Shown: positions 34,670 through 46,627 of the stretch, piece after piece
How the letters are laid out: every line of letters starts with the position of its first letter
Numbering within the stretch: the stretch's first letter is position 1
DNA from: Salvator merianae
Taxonomy: Eukaryota > Chordata > Lepidosauria > Squamata > Teiidae
Length of the DNA stretch: 64,000 nt
Reading direction: 5' to 3'
NCBI GenBank assembly: GCA_003586115.2
Contig: QVOM02000057.1
Location: 2,940,156 to 3,004,155 of the forward strand
Made by a program: the position numbers and the translations under genes
The notes under the pieces: generated by a model
What the model was told of the DNA's origin: nothing
The model's database searches: none
Seen by the model: the letters and a program-made list of their open reading frames with translations, nothing else

Positions 34670-35964
34670 CTTGATTTAGTTACTGACATAAAAAAAAAAC
34701 AAATAGCCCATTACGTGGATGTCTTGGACGTGGCCAGAAGAAGCTCCCACTCTTACTATTATACTTACACTTGTTATTTTCCCGTGCATTTTACAGACCT
34801 TTGCCTTTAATGGACCAAGGAGCCACTCAAACTGATGGGTCAATTTTATGGCTTTCTATAGGCACACGCAACGTGTCATAAGGTACTCCAAACCCTGCCC
34901 ACTGTTATGTTTCTGTTCAAAAGTGTTTTCCAGGGTTCTTGAGAATGTGTGATCCATTCCAAATGATGGAGGAGGAAGAGGAGGGAGCAGGAGGAGGAAC
35001 ACTAGCACTGGCACTGGGAGAGACAACAGTGGCATGAAAACAGCAGGACCACAATCCCTTGACACTGTCTTCTTTCCTCTAAAGGAAAAAGGCAACCACC
35101 TAAAGGCGAGCATCACAAGAGCAGACATAGCTTGGAATCCAGTTTCCATCAGCACCCAAGTCAAGTGCCAGGAACACTGGCAAAGGGGTGGCAGCCATGT
35201 TGAGGGGCCATGGGGGCGGGCTCTGCTGGATCAAAATGGAACCACTGTGGCGTATGCAAGCCAGCCAATCTTTTGCAGTGCCTTCAGGAAGAGTAAAATA
35301 GGCTACACTATCTTGGTTTATCAGATCCAAGATAACATGTCCAGGGAGGGTTCACAGTACTGCAGCCCAGCATCTAATTTATCTGGAGAAGTTCCAAGGT
35401 TAAATCCCAAGCATATCCAGGTGAAGTTGGGAGGAAGCCCTTCCTTGAAACCCTAGAAATATGATGCCAATGGACCAGGCTAATTAATCGGAGACTCTTC
35501 AACTTCTCACAGCACAAGGCAGCATGCTCTACCATCAGAACAGATGACTACTGGGCTCCAACCATTTCTGGAAGGCATCACATTGGCTTATCCTAGGTAG
35601 AACGTCTTCAGCTGGTGGGTCAGGAGCCACTACTACGGGGAATGGAAAGTCCCCACTGCCTGCCAAATGTCCCTGGACTCCCAGCTCCTGACTTAAAGGC
35701 TGACTGCTGGGATAGAAGAGCATCTCCCAAGAACATCTGAGGAGCCATCCCTGCTCAAGCCCAGAGAGGTCCACCCTGTGGCCCTCCCCACATTTCTGAA
35801 CCTTGGGCTGGCTGACGCTGATGAGGAACAGTCATTCTGAAGCACCTGGAGAACCACCGTGAGATGACCTCACCCAAGACGGTACAATCACACAATCAGA
35901 CCTGGCTTCCTATGTCCATAGGTAAAGCCGGTGGAAGAACATTCACCAAACGCCTTCCACTTAC

Positions 35965-36044
35965 CTCTTGTTGGAGATCCACGAGGCAAGAAGAGCAGAA
36001 AGCAAGCGATGTGAAGACCTCTGGGGTGATTCCTTCTTTTTATA
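35965..36044 (-). promoter_or_regulatory. TATA box and non-coding exon 1 of S100A9-like unit 1
   Basis: TATAAAAA on minus at 36044-36037, then an exon with CTTGCCTCGTGGATCTCC, ending AACAAGAG/GTAAGT at 35965. The same exon and TATA are present in unit 3 (45685-45764) and absent from unit 2. Confidence 0.75.
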
Positions 36045-36868
36045 GTCTTTCATTCGGGAGTCAGCCACCACCCCAAAAATTGCAGCATCAATCTCCCTTG
36101 CCAAACCCCATCCCAGTCAACCTATTACACTGCCTATATCTTACTCCAGGCATTGGCAGTGGTTTTCCTTAAATAAGAACTCCAGACTTGGAACTACCAA
36201 TTTCAGCTGCGTCTGCTGACTCACGGTCTACAATTTGCAAGCACAATTGTCTGCATGTCCCTTCTAAAGCAGCTGGATTGCTCCCTTAAGTTTATTTTTT
36301 TTAAAACAGAGAGGTCTTGCAGGACACTATTTGGAGAACCTTTCCCAAATATAATATGGCAGATGGCAAACTATTTGTTACTGACTATTAAGGGCATTTC
36401 TGTGGCCATTTTGGATGGGCTTAAGTGTTTCGCCTGTTTTCTTTCCAAATGCCGCTGCTACGTTTTTATTTATGTTTAGGTATTCATATAGTATCATGGT
36501 AGCCCCAGCACAATCCCCAGAGGCTAGGCCAAAGAGCCTAGTGGCTAGGGGAAAGGGCTAGAACTTGGGCACCCCTGGGTTCAGGCCCTCCACTCAGCCT
36601 TGGAAATTCACCAGGTGACTTTGCCGTAGCCAATGTCTTTCAGATTAGCCTACCTCCCAGGGTTCTTGTGAGGATAAAATGGAGGAGAAGAGAATGTTAG
36701 GAGCCATTTTGAGCCTTTGGTAAAAATGCTGAGATACAAAAGCCAGGAATGAATGATACCCAATAGAGCTCTAATTAAGCACTGCAAAGGATTTATTGAA
36801 AAAGGAAAGCCACAAGAAAGCAAAAAAAAATACCTCTGAGTAGATCATGACATTGCAAAGGCCAATTA

Positions 36869-37084
36869 GGCTGTGATCAGGCACAACAACAAAAAGGCAT
36901 CTCTGACGCAGCACAGAAGTAGCTTCGAGGTTGGATTGTTCACACAACAGTCTGCCCTTCCCCTTTCTCATGAATGTTCTATGCTAGAAAAGGTGGATTA
37001 GAGAAGACTTGGGAACACGAAGGCCACGCACTGTCTATATGAGATGCCTCTGAGGCGCCCCTTTCACTGTGTCTGATCACAGCC
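36869..37084. mobile_element. Harbinger-like MITE with TTA target duplication
   Basis: Terminal inverted repeats GGCTGTGATCAGGCAC and GTGTCTGATCACAGCC are flanked by TTA on both sides (36866-36868 and 37085-37087). A 3-bp TTA duplication is the mark of PIF/Harbinger elements. The copy in the duplicated unit lies at 41639-41854, with its right TTA mutated. No transposase is present. Confidence 0.75.
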
Positions 37085-38647
37085 TTAGATAGCTAACCCC
37101 TCAAATAAACCCCAATTAAAATGACCATAGACCAGTTGCAAGCTAGATTTATAATCCCAACTAGAAATCACGAATCATAATTAAAACAGTCAGCATATAT
37201 GGAAACATAATTAAAGTTTACTGGATTTTTAGTTGGTGATCAAGTAGAGACGGTAGATGTTCTGTTTCCTTGGGCCCCAGGGTAGTCCAAGACAGATGGT
37301 GGACTTGCAGAATTAATTAGGAGAACAGCGGGAAGTTTTCTGCTATGGATTTCGTCTGGGAGGTTCAGATAGATGATCCTTAAAGTCTTCTCCAACCCTA
37401 GAGCTGCTTAATCCTGTCAGATTTCCCTTGTGCTTGGGGTCAATCTTAGGTCCATCTCACAGGGCTTTGTGTGGTTTTTGGACACACAGCATTTTGGAGC
37501 ACAAGTTTGATGCATTTTCACACAGCATGCATACTTCATTGTGCTTCTACTTTGTTTTCCTCTGGTTTGAGAGCGCAGTGAAGACACAGTACCAAGCAGA
37601 TATTGCACCCTCCATGCACCATACTGTACATTCCTCTCTGAGCTTTTCAAAGTTTTGGATCACATTAGCAAGCAAACAGCAGCAAACGTGTCAAAAATTA
37701 TAATAACCGTTTGTGTGTGTGTGAGTATTTCTCAAACAATCCATCAGATATAACGACTGGAGTTTTGGCCCCCTGACCGTTTGACCTGTTGGTAGTACTA
37801 CCCAAGGATTTAGGAATCAACAAGGTAGCATTCAAGAGCTTGGCTGGTTCCAGCCAGAGTTGCTTCCTGCCTTTCTAGAATTGAGATTTTTCCTACGCCA
37901 GTGTCTTCTATTTCCTGACTGTCTTTGGTATTACACGAAACAGGCCAATTATTGGAATGGCACGAAATGTGCCAATTATTGGAATGGCATCACATGGATA
38001 TCAGAAGGGAGATTCTTCCAGAGTGTGGGTGCTACCACGGAGAAGGCCTAACTGTGAGTAGTCACAGGATGACATTCAGCAATTCATGGTACCCGGAGCA
38101 GGATCTTAATTCTCTCACAGGTCTGTACTGAGTGTGGTGGTCTGCCATGTACGCTAATCCCAAGTTGTCAAGGGCCTTATGTGCCAAAGACAGAGCCTTG
38201 AGGCTGGCCTGATAGCTACCTGGTAAGCAATGCAGGTGCTTAAGCACAGGTGTGATAGGTGCATCCCAACCACAGTAACCGCACACCTATTATAATCCAA
38301 TTCTTTACCTGTTTGGATTTTAAAAGCCAAACAATATTCAGGCAACAATATAATAGATTAATCTCGCTGTTTTCAACCATTCTTCTAGGTTATACTTCTA
38401 TTTCTACTGCCATTGCTGCTGCTGTTTTTTCATTATCAGCACCTACACTAGTGAGATATTTTTACCACCTGGAATGGTTCCTTACTCCAGAACAAAAACC
38501 CCTGCACACCCAGCCCTTTGGCCATAGAGAACAAGCACAGTGGACAACAAAATTCCAGTGAACACTTTATTTGGACCGTCTGACCTCAACCAAAAGGAGA
38601 CAGAGGGCCTTCGATGGGGGTTTCACAAACCCAGCTCAGTTTGAGCT

Positions 38648-39060
38648 CTAATGATGGTGATGTCCCTCGCTGTGGATCTCCTCGTGCTTTGTGCCAAGGA
38701 CCAAAGCCAGAAAGCCCAGGAACTCAGAAAAGTTGATGTTCTGGTCTTTGTTCTTGTCGAATGTGCTGAACAGCTCATCAATCACAGCTTTCTTCTTAGG
38801 ATCCTGGTGCTTCAAGGTAAGAGCATACAGGGCACAAATTAGCGATTGAGAGGTTAGATAAAACCCTTTTGAACACTCACTTCCACCTTCCCAGACATTT
38901 TAAAGAATCATCTGCCCACACACAGCTCGCTAAGGAGGGCAGAGTGCCTTGCTGCAACAGAGAAAGAAGGCAGTGTATTGGAGGCCCTTGTTTCCTAATT
39001 TCTGCCCTGGTCCCCATACCTCCCCAACGTTTGAAATTCAGAATCCTACGGGGAGGAGTG

Positions 39061-39124
<64 letters not shown>

Positions 39125-39784
39125 CTGGCTTCAACTTGTCTGGTAGCCCCTTTCCCTTGAATGCAGAATTATAGGAACATCCATGTTGACGCTGTTCTAT
39201 GCCAGGAAACCATCTTCAAGACAAGGAGTAACAAGTACAATCTTAGTGCATATGCTTGAGGACCTAATAGCTCCATCTCTGGATCCAAGCTGCCAGGAAA
39301 TGAAGCAGCAGTCCCAAACTCAGACCCAGCTCTTCAGTTCAGGGACATTGCCTGGTCCGTATGCCTTCCAAGGAGGCTGGGGTGTGAGTGGGTAGCTGGG
39401 TGTGTCTGAGACCTTCATCGGTTGGATGTACATCCAGCCTATACCTTCTTGTCATCAGGATGAGTAGGATGGGCAATTCCAGACCCCCCGATTGTGACTA
39501 CAACCAGGTAAGTGCAGAAAGGGCCATTGGCTGGTCCCTCTGCCACCCAAGGTGGGCAGGGTGTGGCTGGATAGGTGCGTGGGTGTGGATGAGACTTTCA
39601 CTGGTTGAGTTGGACCTGCTGAGACCACTAGCCGGCTTACCTTCAGGTAGCTTGGGACCTCTTTTTCCACCAGCTGCTTGAATTCACCCTTCCTGAGCGT
39701 GTCAAAATGGCCCACGCGGACTGAATATTGGTGAAAAATGTTGATGATGCTCTCACAGCATTCTTCAAACTTGGTCTGAGACAT
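38648..39784 (-). CDS. S100A9: S100A9-like unit 2, coding exons intact, no promoter or exon 1
   Basis: Exons 39784-39641 (48 codons) and 38809-38648 (53 codons plus stop) give 101 aa. The first EF-hand region is IINIFHQYSVRVGHFDTLRK and the second loop DKNKDQNINFSE. The tail is TKHEEIHSEGHHHH. His in FHQYS, Asp in GHFD and the HxxxH of HEEIH correspond to the calprotectin His-rich metal site; the poly-His tail also fits S100A9. Such proteins form dimers, bind calcium, and withhold zinc and manganese from microbes. An AATAAA lies at 38571-38566. The upstream flank ends at the duplication junction at 40846. The exon 1 and TATA found in units 1 and 3 are missing, so expression would need read-through from unit 3 or a new start. 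It differs from unit 3 at four residues, all in exon 2. Confidence 0.88.
39061..39122. repeat. GAAA tetranucleotide repeat in S100 intron, unit B
   Basis: About 15 GAAA units in the intron of S100A9-like unit 2; the matching run in unit C is 43687-43741. Confidence 0.95.
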
Positions 39785-41638
39785 CTTGAGTTAGCTATTG
39801 ACCCAAAGAAAACAAAAACAAATAGCTCATTATGTGGATGTGTTGGACATGACCAGAAGAAGCTCCTACTCCTACTTTATACTTACACTCTAAACATGTT
39901 ATTTTCCCTTGCATTTACAGACTTTTGTCTTTAATGGACCAAGGAAACACTTAAACTGAAGGGTCAATTGTATGCCATTCTATATGCACGCACGACGTGT
40001 CACAATGTACTTTTCTCCCTGCCCACTGTTACGTTTCTGTTCCAAGGAGTTTTGCAGGGTTCTTGGGAATGTGTGATCCATTCCAAATGATGGAGGAGGA
40101 AGAGGAGGGAGCAGGAGCAGGGACACTAGCACTGGCACTGGGAGAGGCAACAGTGGCATGAGAACAGCAGGACCACAGTCCCTTGACACTAAAGGAAAAA
40201 GCCAGCCACCTATAGGCAAGTATCACAAGAGCAGACACAGTTGGCTTGGTACCCAGTTTCCATCAGCACCCAAGTCAAGTGCCAGGAACACTGGCAAAGG
40301 GGTGGCAGCCACTTGAGGGGCCATGGGGGCAGGCTCTGCGGGATCAAAACAGAACCACCATGGAATATGCAAGTCAGCCAATCTTCTGTACGAGGAGAAA
40401 AATAGGCTATTCTATCTTGGTATGCAGGATTCAAGATAACATGCCCAGGTAGGGTTGATACTGCTGTTTGCCAAGTGTCTGACTTATCTGGAGAAGTTCC
40501 AAGGCTAAATCCCAGGCAGATCCAGGTGAGGCTGGGAGGAAACCCTTCCTTGAATCCCTGGAAATATGATGCCAATGGACCAGGCTAATTAATCGGAGAC
40601 TCTCCAACTTCTCACAGCACAAGGCAGCATGTTCTACCATCAGAGCAGATGACTACTGGGCTCCAACCATTTCTGGAGGGCATCACATTGGCTTATCCGA
40701 GGTAGAACATCTTCACCTGGTGGGTCAGGAGCCACTACTATGGGGGATGGAAAGTCCCCATTGCCTTCCAAATGTCCCTGGACTCCCAGCTCCTGACTCA
40801 GAGGCTAAGTGCTGGGATAGAAGAGCATCTCCCAAGAACATCTGAGTCTTTCATTCGGGAGTCAGCCACCACCCCAAAAATTGCAGCATCAATCTCCCTT
40901 GCCAAACCCCATCCCAGTCAACCTATTACACTGCCTATATCTTACTCCAGGCATTGGCAGTGGTTTTCCTTGAACAGGAATTCCAGACTTGGAACTACCA
41001 ATTTCAGCGCATCTGCTGACTCACGGCCTACCATTTGCAAGCACAATTGTCTGCATGTCCTTTGTAAAGCCGATGGATTGCTCCCTTAAGTTTATTTTAT
41101 CTAAAACAATTTCCCAAATATAATGTGGCGGATGGCAAAATATTTGTTCCTGACTATTAGAGCCATTTCTGTGGCCATTTAGGATGGGCTTAAGTGTTTC
41201 GCCTGTTTTCGTTCCAAATGCCGCTGCTACTTTTTGATTTATGTTTAGGTATTCATATAGTATCATGGTAGCCCCAGCACAATCCCCAGCGGCTAGGCCA
41301 AAGAGCCTAGTGGCTAGGGGAAAGGGTTAGAACTTGGGGACCCCTGGGTTCAGGCCCTCCACTCAGCCTTGGAAATTCACCAGGCGACTTTGCCGTAGCC
41401 AATGTCTTTCAGATTAGCCTACCTCCCAGGATTCTTGTGAGGATAAAATGGAGGGGAAGAGAATGTTAGGAGCCATTCTGAGCCTTTGGTAAAAATGCTG
41501 AGATACAAAAGCCAAGAATGAATGATACCCATTAGAGCTCTAATTAAGCACCGTAAAGGGTTTATTAAAAAAGGAAAGCCACAGGAAAGCAAAAAAAAAA
41601 TACCCCTGAGTAGATCATGACATTGCAAAGGCCAATTA

Positions 41639-41854
41639 GGCTGTGATCAGGCACAACAACAAAAAGGCATCTCTGACGCAGCACAGAAGTAGCTTCAAGG
41701 TTGAATTCTTCACACACCAGTCCGCCCCTCCCCTTTCTCATGAACGTTCTAGGCTAGAAAAGGTGGATCAGAGAAGACTTGGGAACACGAAGGCCATGCA
41801 CTGTCTCTATGACGCGCCTCTGAGGTGCCCCTTTCACTGTGTCTGATCACAGCC
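41639..41854. mobile_element. Harbinger-like MITE, duplicated copy
   Basis: It has the same inverted ends as 36869-37084. The left flank is TTA and the right flank TGA, so one duplication has mutated. It arrived by segmental duplication, not by a new insertion. Confidence 0.7.
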
Positions 41855-42481
41855 TGAGATAGCTAACCCCTCAAATGAACCCCAATTAAAATTACCATAG
41901 ACCAGTTGTAAGCTAGATTTATAATCCCAACTAGAAATCATGAATCAGGTCACAATTAAAACAGTCAGCATATATGGAAACATAATTAAAGCTTGCTGGA
42001 TTTTTAGTTGGTGATCAAGTAGAGACGGTAGATGTTCCGTTTCCTTGGGCCCCAGGGTAGTCCAAGGCAGATGGTGGACTTGCAGAATTAATTAGGAGAA
42101 CAGCAGGAAGCTTCCTGCTATGGATTTCATCTGGGAGGTTCAGATAGATGGTCCTTAAAGTCTTCTCCAACCCTAGAGCTGCTTAATTCGATCAGATTTC
42201 CCTTGTGCTTGGGGTCAATCTTAGGTCCATCTCACCTGGCTTCGTGTGGTTTTTTGGACACACAGCATTTTGGAGCACAAGTTTGATGCACTTTCACACA
42301 GCATGCATACTTCATTGCGCTTCTATTCTGTTTTCCTCTGGTTTGAGAGCGCAGTGAAGACACAGTACCAAGCAGATATTGCACCCTCCATGCACCATAC
42401 TGTGTGTTCTTCTCTGAGCTTTTCAAAGTTTTGGATCACATTAGCAAGCAAACAGCAGCAAACGTGTCAAAAACGATAATA

Positions 42482-42553
42482 AGTGTGTGTCTGTGTGTGT
42501 GTCTGTGTGAGTGAGTGTGTCTGTGCCTGTGTCTGTGTCTGTGTGTCTGTGTT
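42482..42553. repeat. TG/TGTCTG repeat
   Basis: GTGTGTCTGTGTGTGTC-type units form a run. Unit B has only a short GTGTGTGTGTG at the same place (about 37711-37722), so this run has expanded since the duplication. Confidence 0.9.
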
Positions 42554-43271
42554 GGTCAAACAGTCCACCAGAAACAACGACTCGAGTTTTGGCCCCCTGA
42601 CCGTTTGACCTGTTGGTAGTACTACCCAAGGATTTAGGAATCAACAAGGTAGCATTCAAGAGCTTGGCTGGTTCCAGCTAGAGTTGCTTCCTGCCTTTCT
42701 AGAATTGATATTTTTCCTACGCCAGTGTCTTCTATTTCCTGACTGTCTTTGGTATTACACGAAACAGGCCAATTATTGGAATGGCATCACATCATATCAG
42801 AAGGGAGATTCTTCCAGAGTGTGGGTGCTACCACGGAGAAGACCTGGTAAGCAATGCAGGTGCTTAAGCACAGGTGTGATAGGTGCATCCCAACCACAGT
42901 AACCGCACACCTATTATAATCCAATTCTTTACCTGTTTGGATTTTAAAAGCCAAACAATATTCAGGCAACAATATAATAGATTAATCTCGCTGTTTTCAA
43001 CCATTCTTCTAGGTTATACTTCTATTTCTACTGCCATTGCTGCTGCTGTTTTTTCATTATCAGCACCTACACTAGTGAGATATTTTTACCACCTGGAATG
43101 GTTCCTTACTCCAGAACAAAAACTCCTGCATACCCAGCCCTTTAGCCATAGAGAACAAGCACAGTGGACAGCAAAATTCCAATGAACTCTTTATTTGGAC
43201 CATCCGACCTCAACCAAAAGGAGACAGAGGGCCTCCGATGGGGGTTTCACAAACCCAGCTCAGTTTGAGCT

Positions 43272-43686
43272 CTAATGATGGTGATGTCCCTCGCTGTGGA
43301 TCTCCTCGTGCTTTGTGCCAAGGACCAAAGCCAGGAAGCCCAGGAACTCAGAAAAGTTGATGTTCTGGTCTTTGTTCTTGTCGAATGTGCTGAACAGCTC
43401 ATCAATCACAGCTTTCTTCTTAGGATCCTGGTGCTTCAAGGTAAGAGCATACAGGGCACAAATTAGCGATTGAGAGGTTAGATAAAACCCTTTTGAACAC
43501 TCACTTCCACCTTCCCAGACATTTTAAAGAATCATCTGCCCACACACAGCTCGCTAAGGAGGGCAGAGTGCCTTGCTGCAACAGAGAAAGAAGGCAGTGT
43601 ATTGGAGGCCCTTGTTTTCTAATTTCTGCCCTGGTCCCCATACCTCCCCAACATTTGAAATTCAGAATCCTATGGGGAGGAGTGAT

Positions 43687-43742
<56 letters not shown>

Positions 43743-44402
43743 CTGGCTTCAACTTGTCTGGTAGCCCCTTTCCCTTGAAAGCAGAATTATAGGAACATCC
43801 ATGTTGACGCTGTTCTATGCCAGGAAACCATCTTCAAGACAAGGAGTAACAAGTACAATCTTAGTGCATATGCTTGAGGACCTAATAGCTCCATCTCTGG
43901 ATCCAAGCTGCCAGGAAATGAAGCAGCAGTCCCAAACTCAGACCCAGCTCTTCAGTTCAGGGACATTGGCTGGTCCGTATGCCTTCCAAGGAGCCTGGGG
44001 TGAGAGTGGGTAGCTGGGTGTGTCGGAGACCTTCATTGGTTGGATGTACATCCAGCCTATACCTTCTTGTCATCAGGATGAGTAGGATGGGCAATTCCAG
44101 ACCCCCCGATTGTGACTACAACCAGGTAAGTGCCGAAAGGGCCATTGGCTGGTCCCTCTGCCACCCAAGGTGGGCAGGGTGTGGCTGGATAGGTGCGTGG
44201 GTGTGGACGAGACTTTCACTGGTTGAGTTGGACCTGCTGAGACCATGAGCCAGCTTACCTTCAGGTAGCTTGGGAGCTCTTTTTCCACCAGCTGCTTGAA
44301 TTCACCCTTACTGAGCATGTCAAAATGGCCCACGCGGACTGAATATTGGTGATAAATGTTGATGATGCTCTCACAGCATTCTTCAAACTTGGTCTGAGAC
44401 AT
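43272..44402 (-). CDS. S100A9: S100A9-like unit 3, complete gene (101 aa)
   Basis: Exons 44402-44259 and 43433-43272 encode 101 aa. The protein starts MSQTKFEECCESIINIYHQY and keeps GHFD, GEFKQLVEKELPSYLK and the second loop DKNKDQNINFSE. The tail is KHEEIHSEGHHHH. All likely transition-metal ligands of the calprotectin type are present: His in YHQYS, Asp in GHFD, both His of HxxxH, and tail His. The second EF-hand loop has Gln where Gly is usual, as some S100A9 proteins vary there. The gene has a TATA box at 45764-45758, a non-coding exon 1 ending at 45685, an intron of about 1.27 kb, and AATAAA at 43195-43190. It is the only one of the three units with both promoter and reading frame intact, so it is the likely source of functional protein. 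Orthology to S100A9 is by motif, not by tree. Confidence 0.9.
43687..43741. repeat. GAAA tetranucleotide repeat in S100 intron, unit C
   Basis: About 13 GAAA units, matching the run at 39061-39122 in unit B. Confidence 0.95.
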
Positions 44403-45684
44403 CTTGAGTTAGCTATTGACCCAAAGAAAACAAAAACAAATAGCCCATTATGTGGATGTGTTGGACATGACCAGAAGAAGCTCCTACTCCTACTATATAC
44501 TTACACTCTAAACATGTTATTTTCCCTTGCATTTACAGACTTTTGTCTTTAATGGACCAAGGAAACACTTAAACTGAATGGTCAATTGTATGCCATTCTA
44601 TATGCACACACAACACGTCACAATGTACTTTTCTCCCTGTCCACTGTTAAGTTTCTGTTCCAAGGAGTTTTGCAGAGTTCTTGAGAAAGAGGCATCCATT
44701 CTAAATGATGGAGGAGGAAGAGGAGGGAGCAGGAGGAGGGACACTAGCACTGGCCCTGGGAGAGACAACAGTGGCATGAGAACAGCAGGACCACAGTCCC
44801 TTGACACTGTCTTCTTTCCTCTAAAGAAAAAAGCCAACCACCTATAGGGGAGCATCACAAGAGCAGACATCGCTTGGAACCCAGTTTCCATCAGCACCCA
44901 AGTCAAGTGCCAGGAACACTGGCAAAGGGGTGGCAGCCATGTTGAGGGGCCATGGGGGCGGGCTCTGCTGGATCAAAATGGAACCACTGTGGCATATGCA
45001 AGCATGTCAGTCTTTTGCAGTGCCTTCATGAGGAGGAAAATAGGCTACGCTATCTTGGTTTATCAGATCCAAGATAACATGTCCATGGAAGCTTCACAGT
45101 ACTGGAGTCCAGCATCTGACTTATCTGGAGAAGTTCCAAGGTTAAATCCCAGGCACATCCAGGTGAGGTTGGGAGGAAGCCCTTCCTTGAAACCCTGGAA
45201 ATAAGATGCCAGTGGACCAGGCTAATTAATCGGAGCCTCTCCAACTTCTCACAGCACAAGGCAGCATGTTCTACCATCAGAACAGATGACTACTGGAGTG
45301 CAACTACTGCTTACCCTAGGGTGGACCAGTGGTCTTCATCTGGTGGCCACTACTATGCTGAATGGAAAGTCCCCATTGCCTTTGAAATGTCCCTGGACTC
45401 CCAGCTCCTGACTCAGAGGCTGACTGCTGGGATAGAAGAGCATCTCCCAAGAACATCTGAGGAGCCATCCTTGCTCAAGCCCAGAGAGATCCACCCTGTG
45501 GCCCTCCCCGCATTTCTGAACCTTGGGCTGGCTGACGCTGATGGGGAACGGTCATTCTGAAGCACCTGGAGAACCACCATGAGATGACCTTACCCAAGAC
45601 GGTGCAATCACACAATCAGACCTGACTTCCTGCGTCCAAAGCTAGAGACGGTGCAAGAACATTCACTGACCGTCTTCCACTTAC

Positions 45685-45764
45685 CTCTTGTTGGAGATCC
45701 ACGAGGCAAGAAGAGCAGGAAGCAAGCGATGTGAAGACCTCTTGGGTGATTCCTTCTCTTTATA
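45685..45764 (-). promoter_or_regulatory. TATA box and non-coding exon 1 of S100A9-like unit 3
   Basis: TATAAAG on minus at 45764-45758, then the exon with CTTGCCTCGTGGATCTCC, ending AACAAGAG/GTAAGT at 45685. It is nearly identical to unit 1's promoter exon. Confidence 0.75.
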
Positions 45765-46490
45765 GTCTTTCTTTTTGGAGTCCACCCCCACACCTGAGAT
45801 TGCAACATCCATTCCCCTTGCCAAACCTCATCGCAGTCAACCTATTGCACTGCCTATATCTTGCTCAAGGTATTGACGGTGCTTTTCCTTAAACAAGCAT
45901 TCCAGAGTCGGGGGCTCTGGTTTCAACAGCCTGTGGTGACTCACAGACTACCATTTACAAGCACAGTTGACTGCATGCTCCCTTGTTAAGCAACTGGATT
46001 CTTCCCTTAATTTTCTTCTTTCTTTTTTTTTTTAAAGAGAGGTCTTGTACGAAACCAACTGGAGATGGTTTCCCACATATAATGTGGCGGATTGCAAAAT
46101 AAACCTTTTGCTTTTACAGGTGATTTCTTGTAAATTACTATACTTTTTGAAAATGACTACATTGTAAAATCATTAATTTTACAAGTGAATTTTCTTGGAG
46201 AACACCTACAGTGCAACAGACATTGCCTACAATGGCAATTTCTCTGCTTCCCCTCCACATCAGTTCTTCTACCAGAGAGAACAGAGAATGTTGTAAAAGT
46301 ACAGACTAGGATCTCTGACATGCACAGAGTAGATCCAGACTTTCCTTTCAATATGCCACAGATACAGACAAAACTGGATTTTTGTTTCCTAATAAACGTT
46401 GGGTCCCCTCTGCTAACTTCCCAGAATTTCCCAAACCCAACACCAATTCATCAGGAAGAAACAGAGCATCAGAGCATTTCCAAGTCAATC

Positions 46491-46496
46491 TTTATT
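46491..46496 (-). terminator. Polyadenylation signal of S100 gene 4
   Basis: AATAAA on minus, 132 bases past the stop. Confidence 0.65.
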
Positions 46497-46627
46497 CCCT
46501 TATTCTAGGGCCAAAGCCAAATCTATACACTGGAATCAAGAGTATTTGGGAGAAACGATACATATTTCGCAGTGACTCAGCAGGTCTCCCCAGGTTCCGT
46601 TCCACTGGACATCGGTGAGTCCTTTTA

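Larger units (their letters stand above)
36046..40846. repeat. Tandem segmental duplication, unit B
   Basis: This block matches 40847-45461 almost base for base over long stretches, apart from indels such as about 180 bases present only here near 38045-38225. Both start with TCTTTCATTCGGGAGTCAGC. Unit B holds the coding exons of S100A9-like unit 2. Its right end joins CATCTGAG directly to TCTTTCATTC, which is the duplication junction. Confidence 0.85.
40847..45461. repeat. Tandem segmental duplication, unit C
   Basis: Second copy of the block at 36046-40846. It ends at CATCTGAG, after which the sequence continues into the exon 1 and promoter of unit 3, which were not included in the duplicated block. 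Confidence 0.8.

Noticed and set aside
38877..39146. Frames rich in SFFLSFFL or KERKKERK
   Set aside because: They are from the GAAA run in the S100 intron, with the same artefact at 43501-43792.
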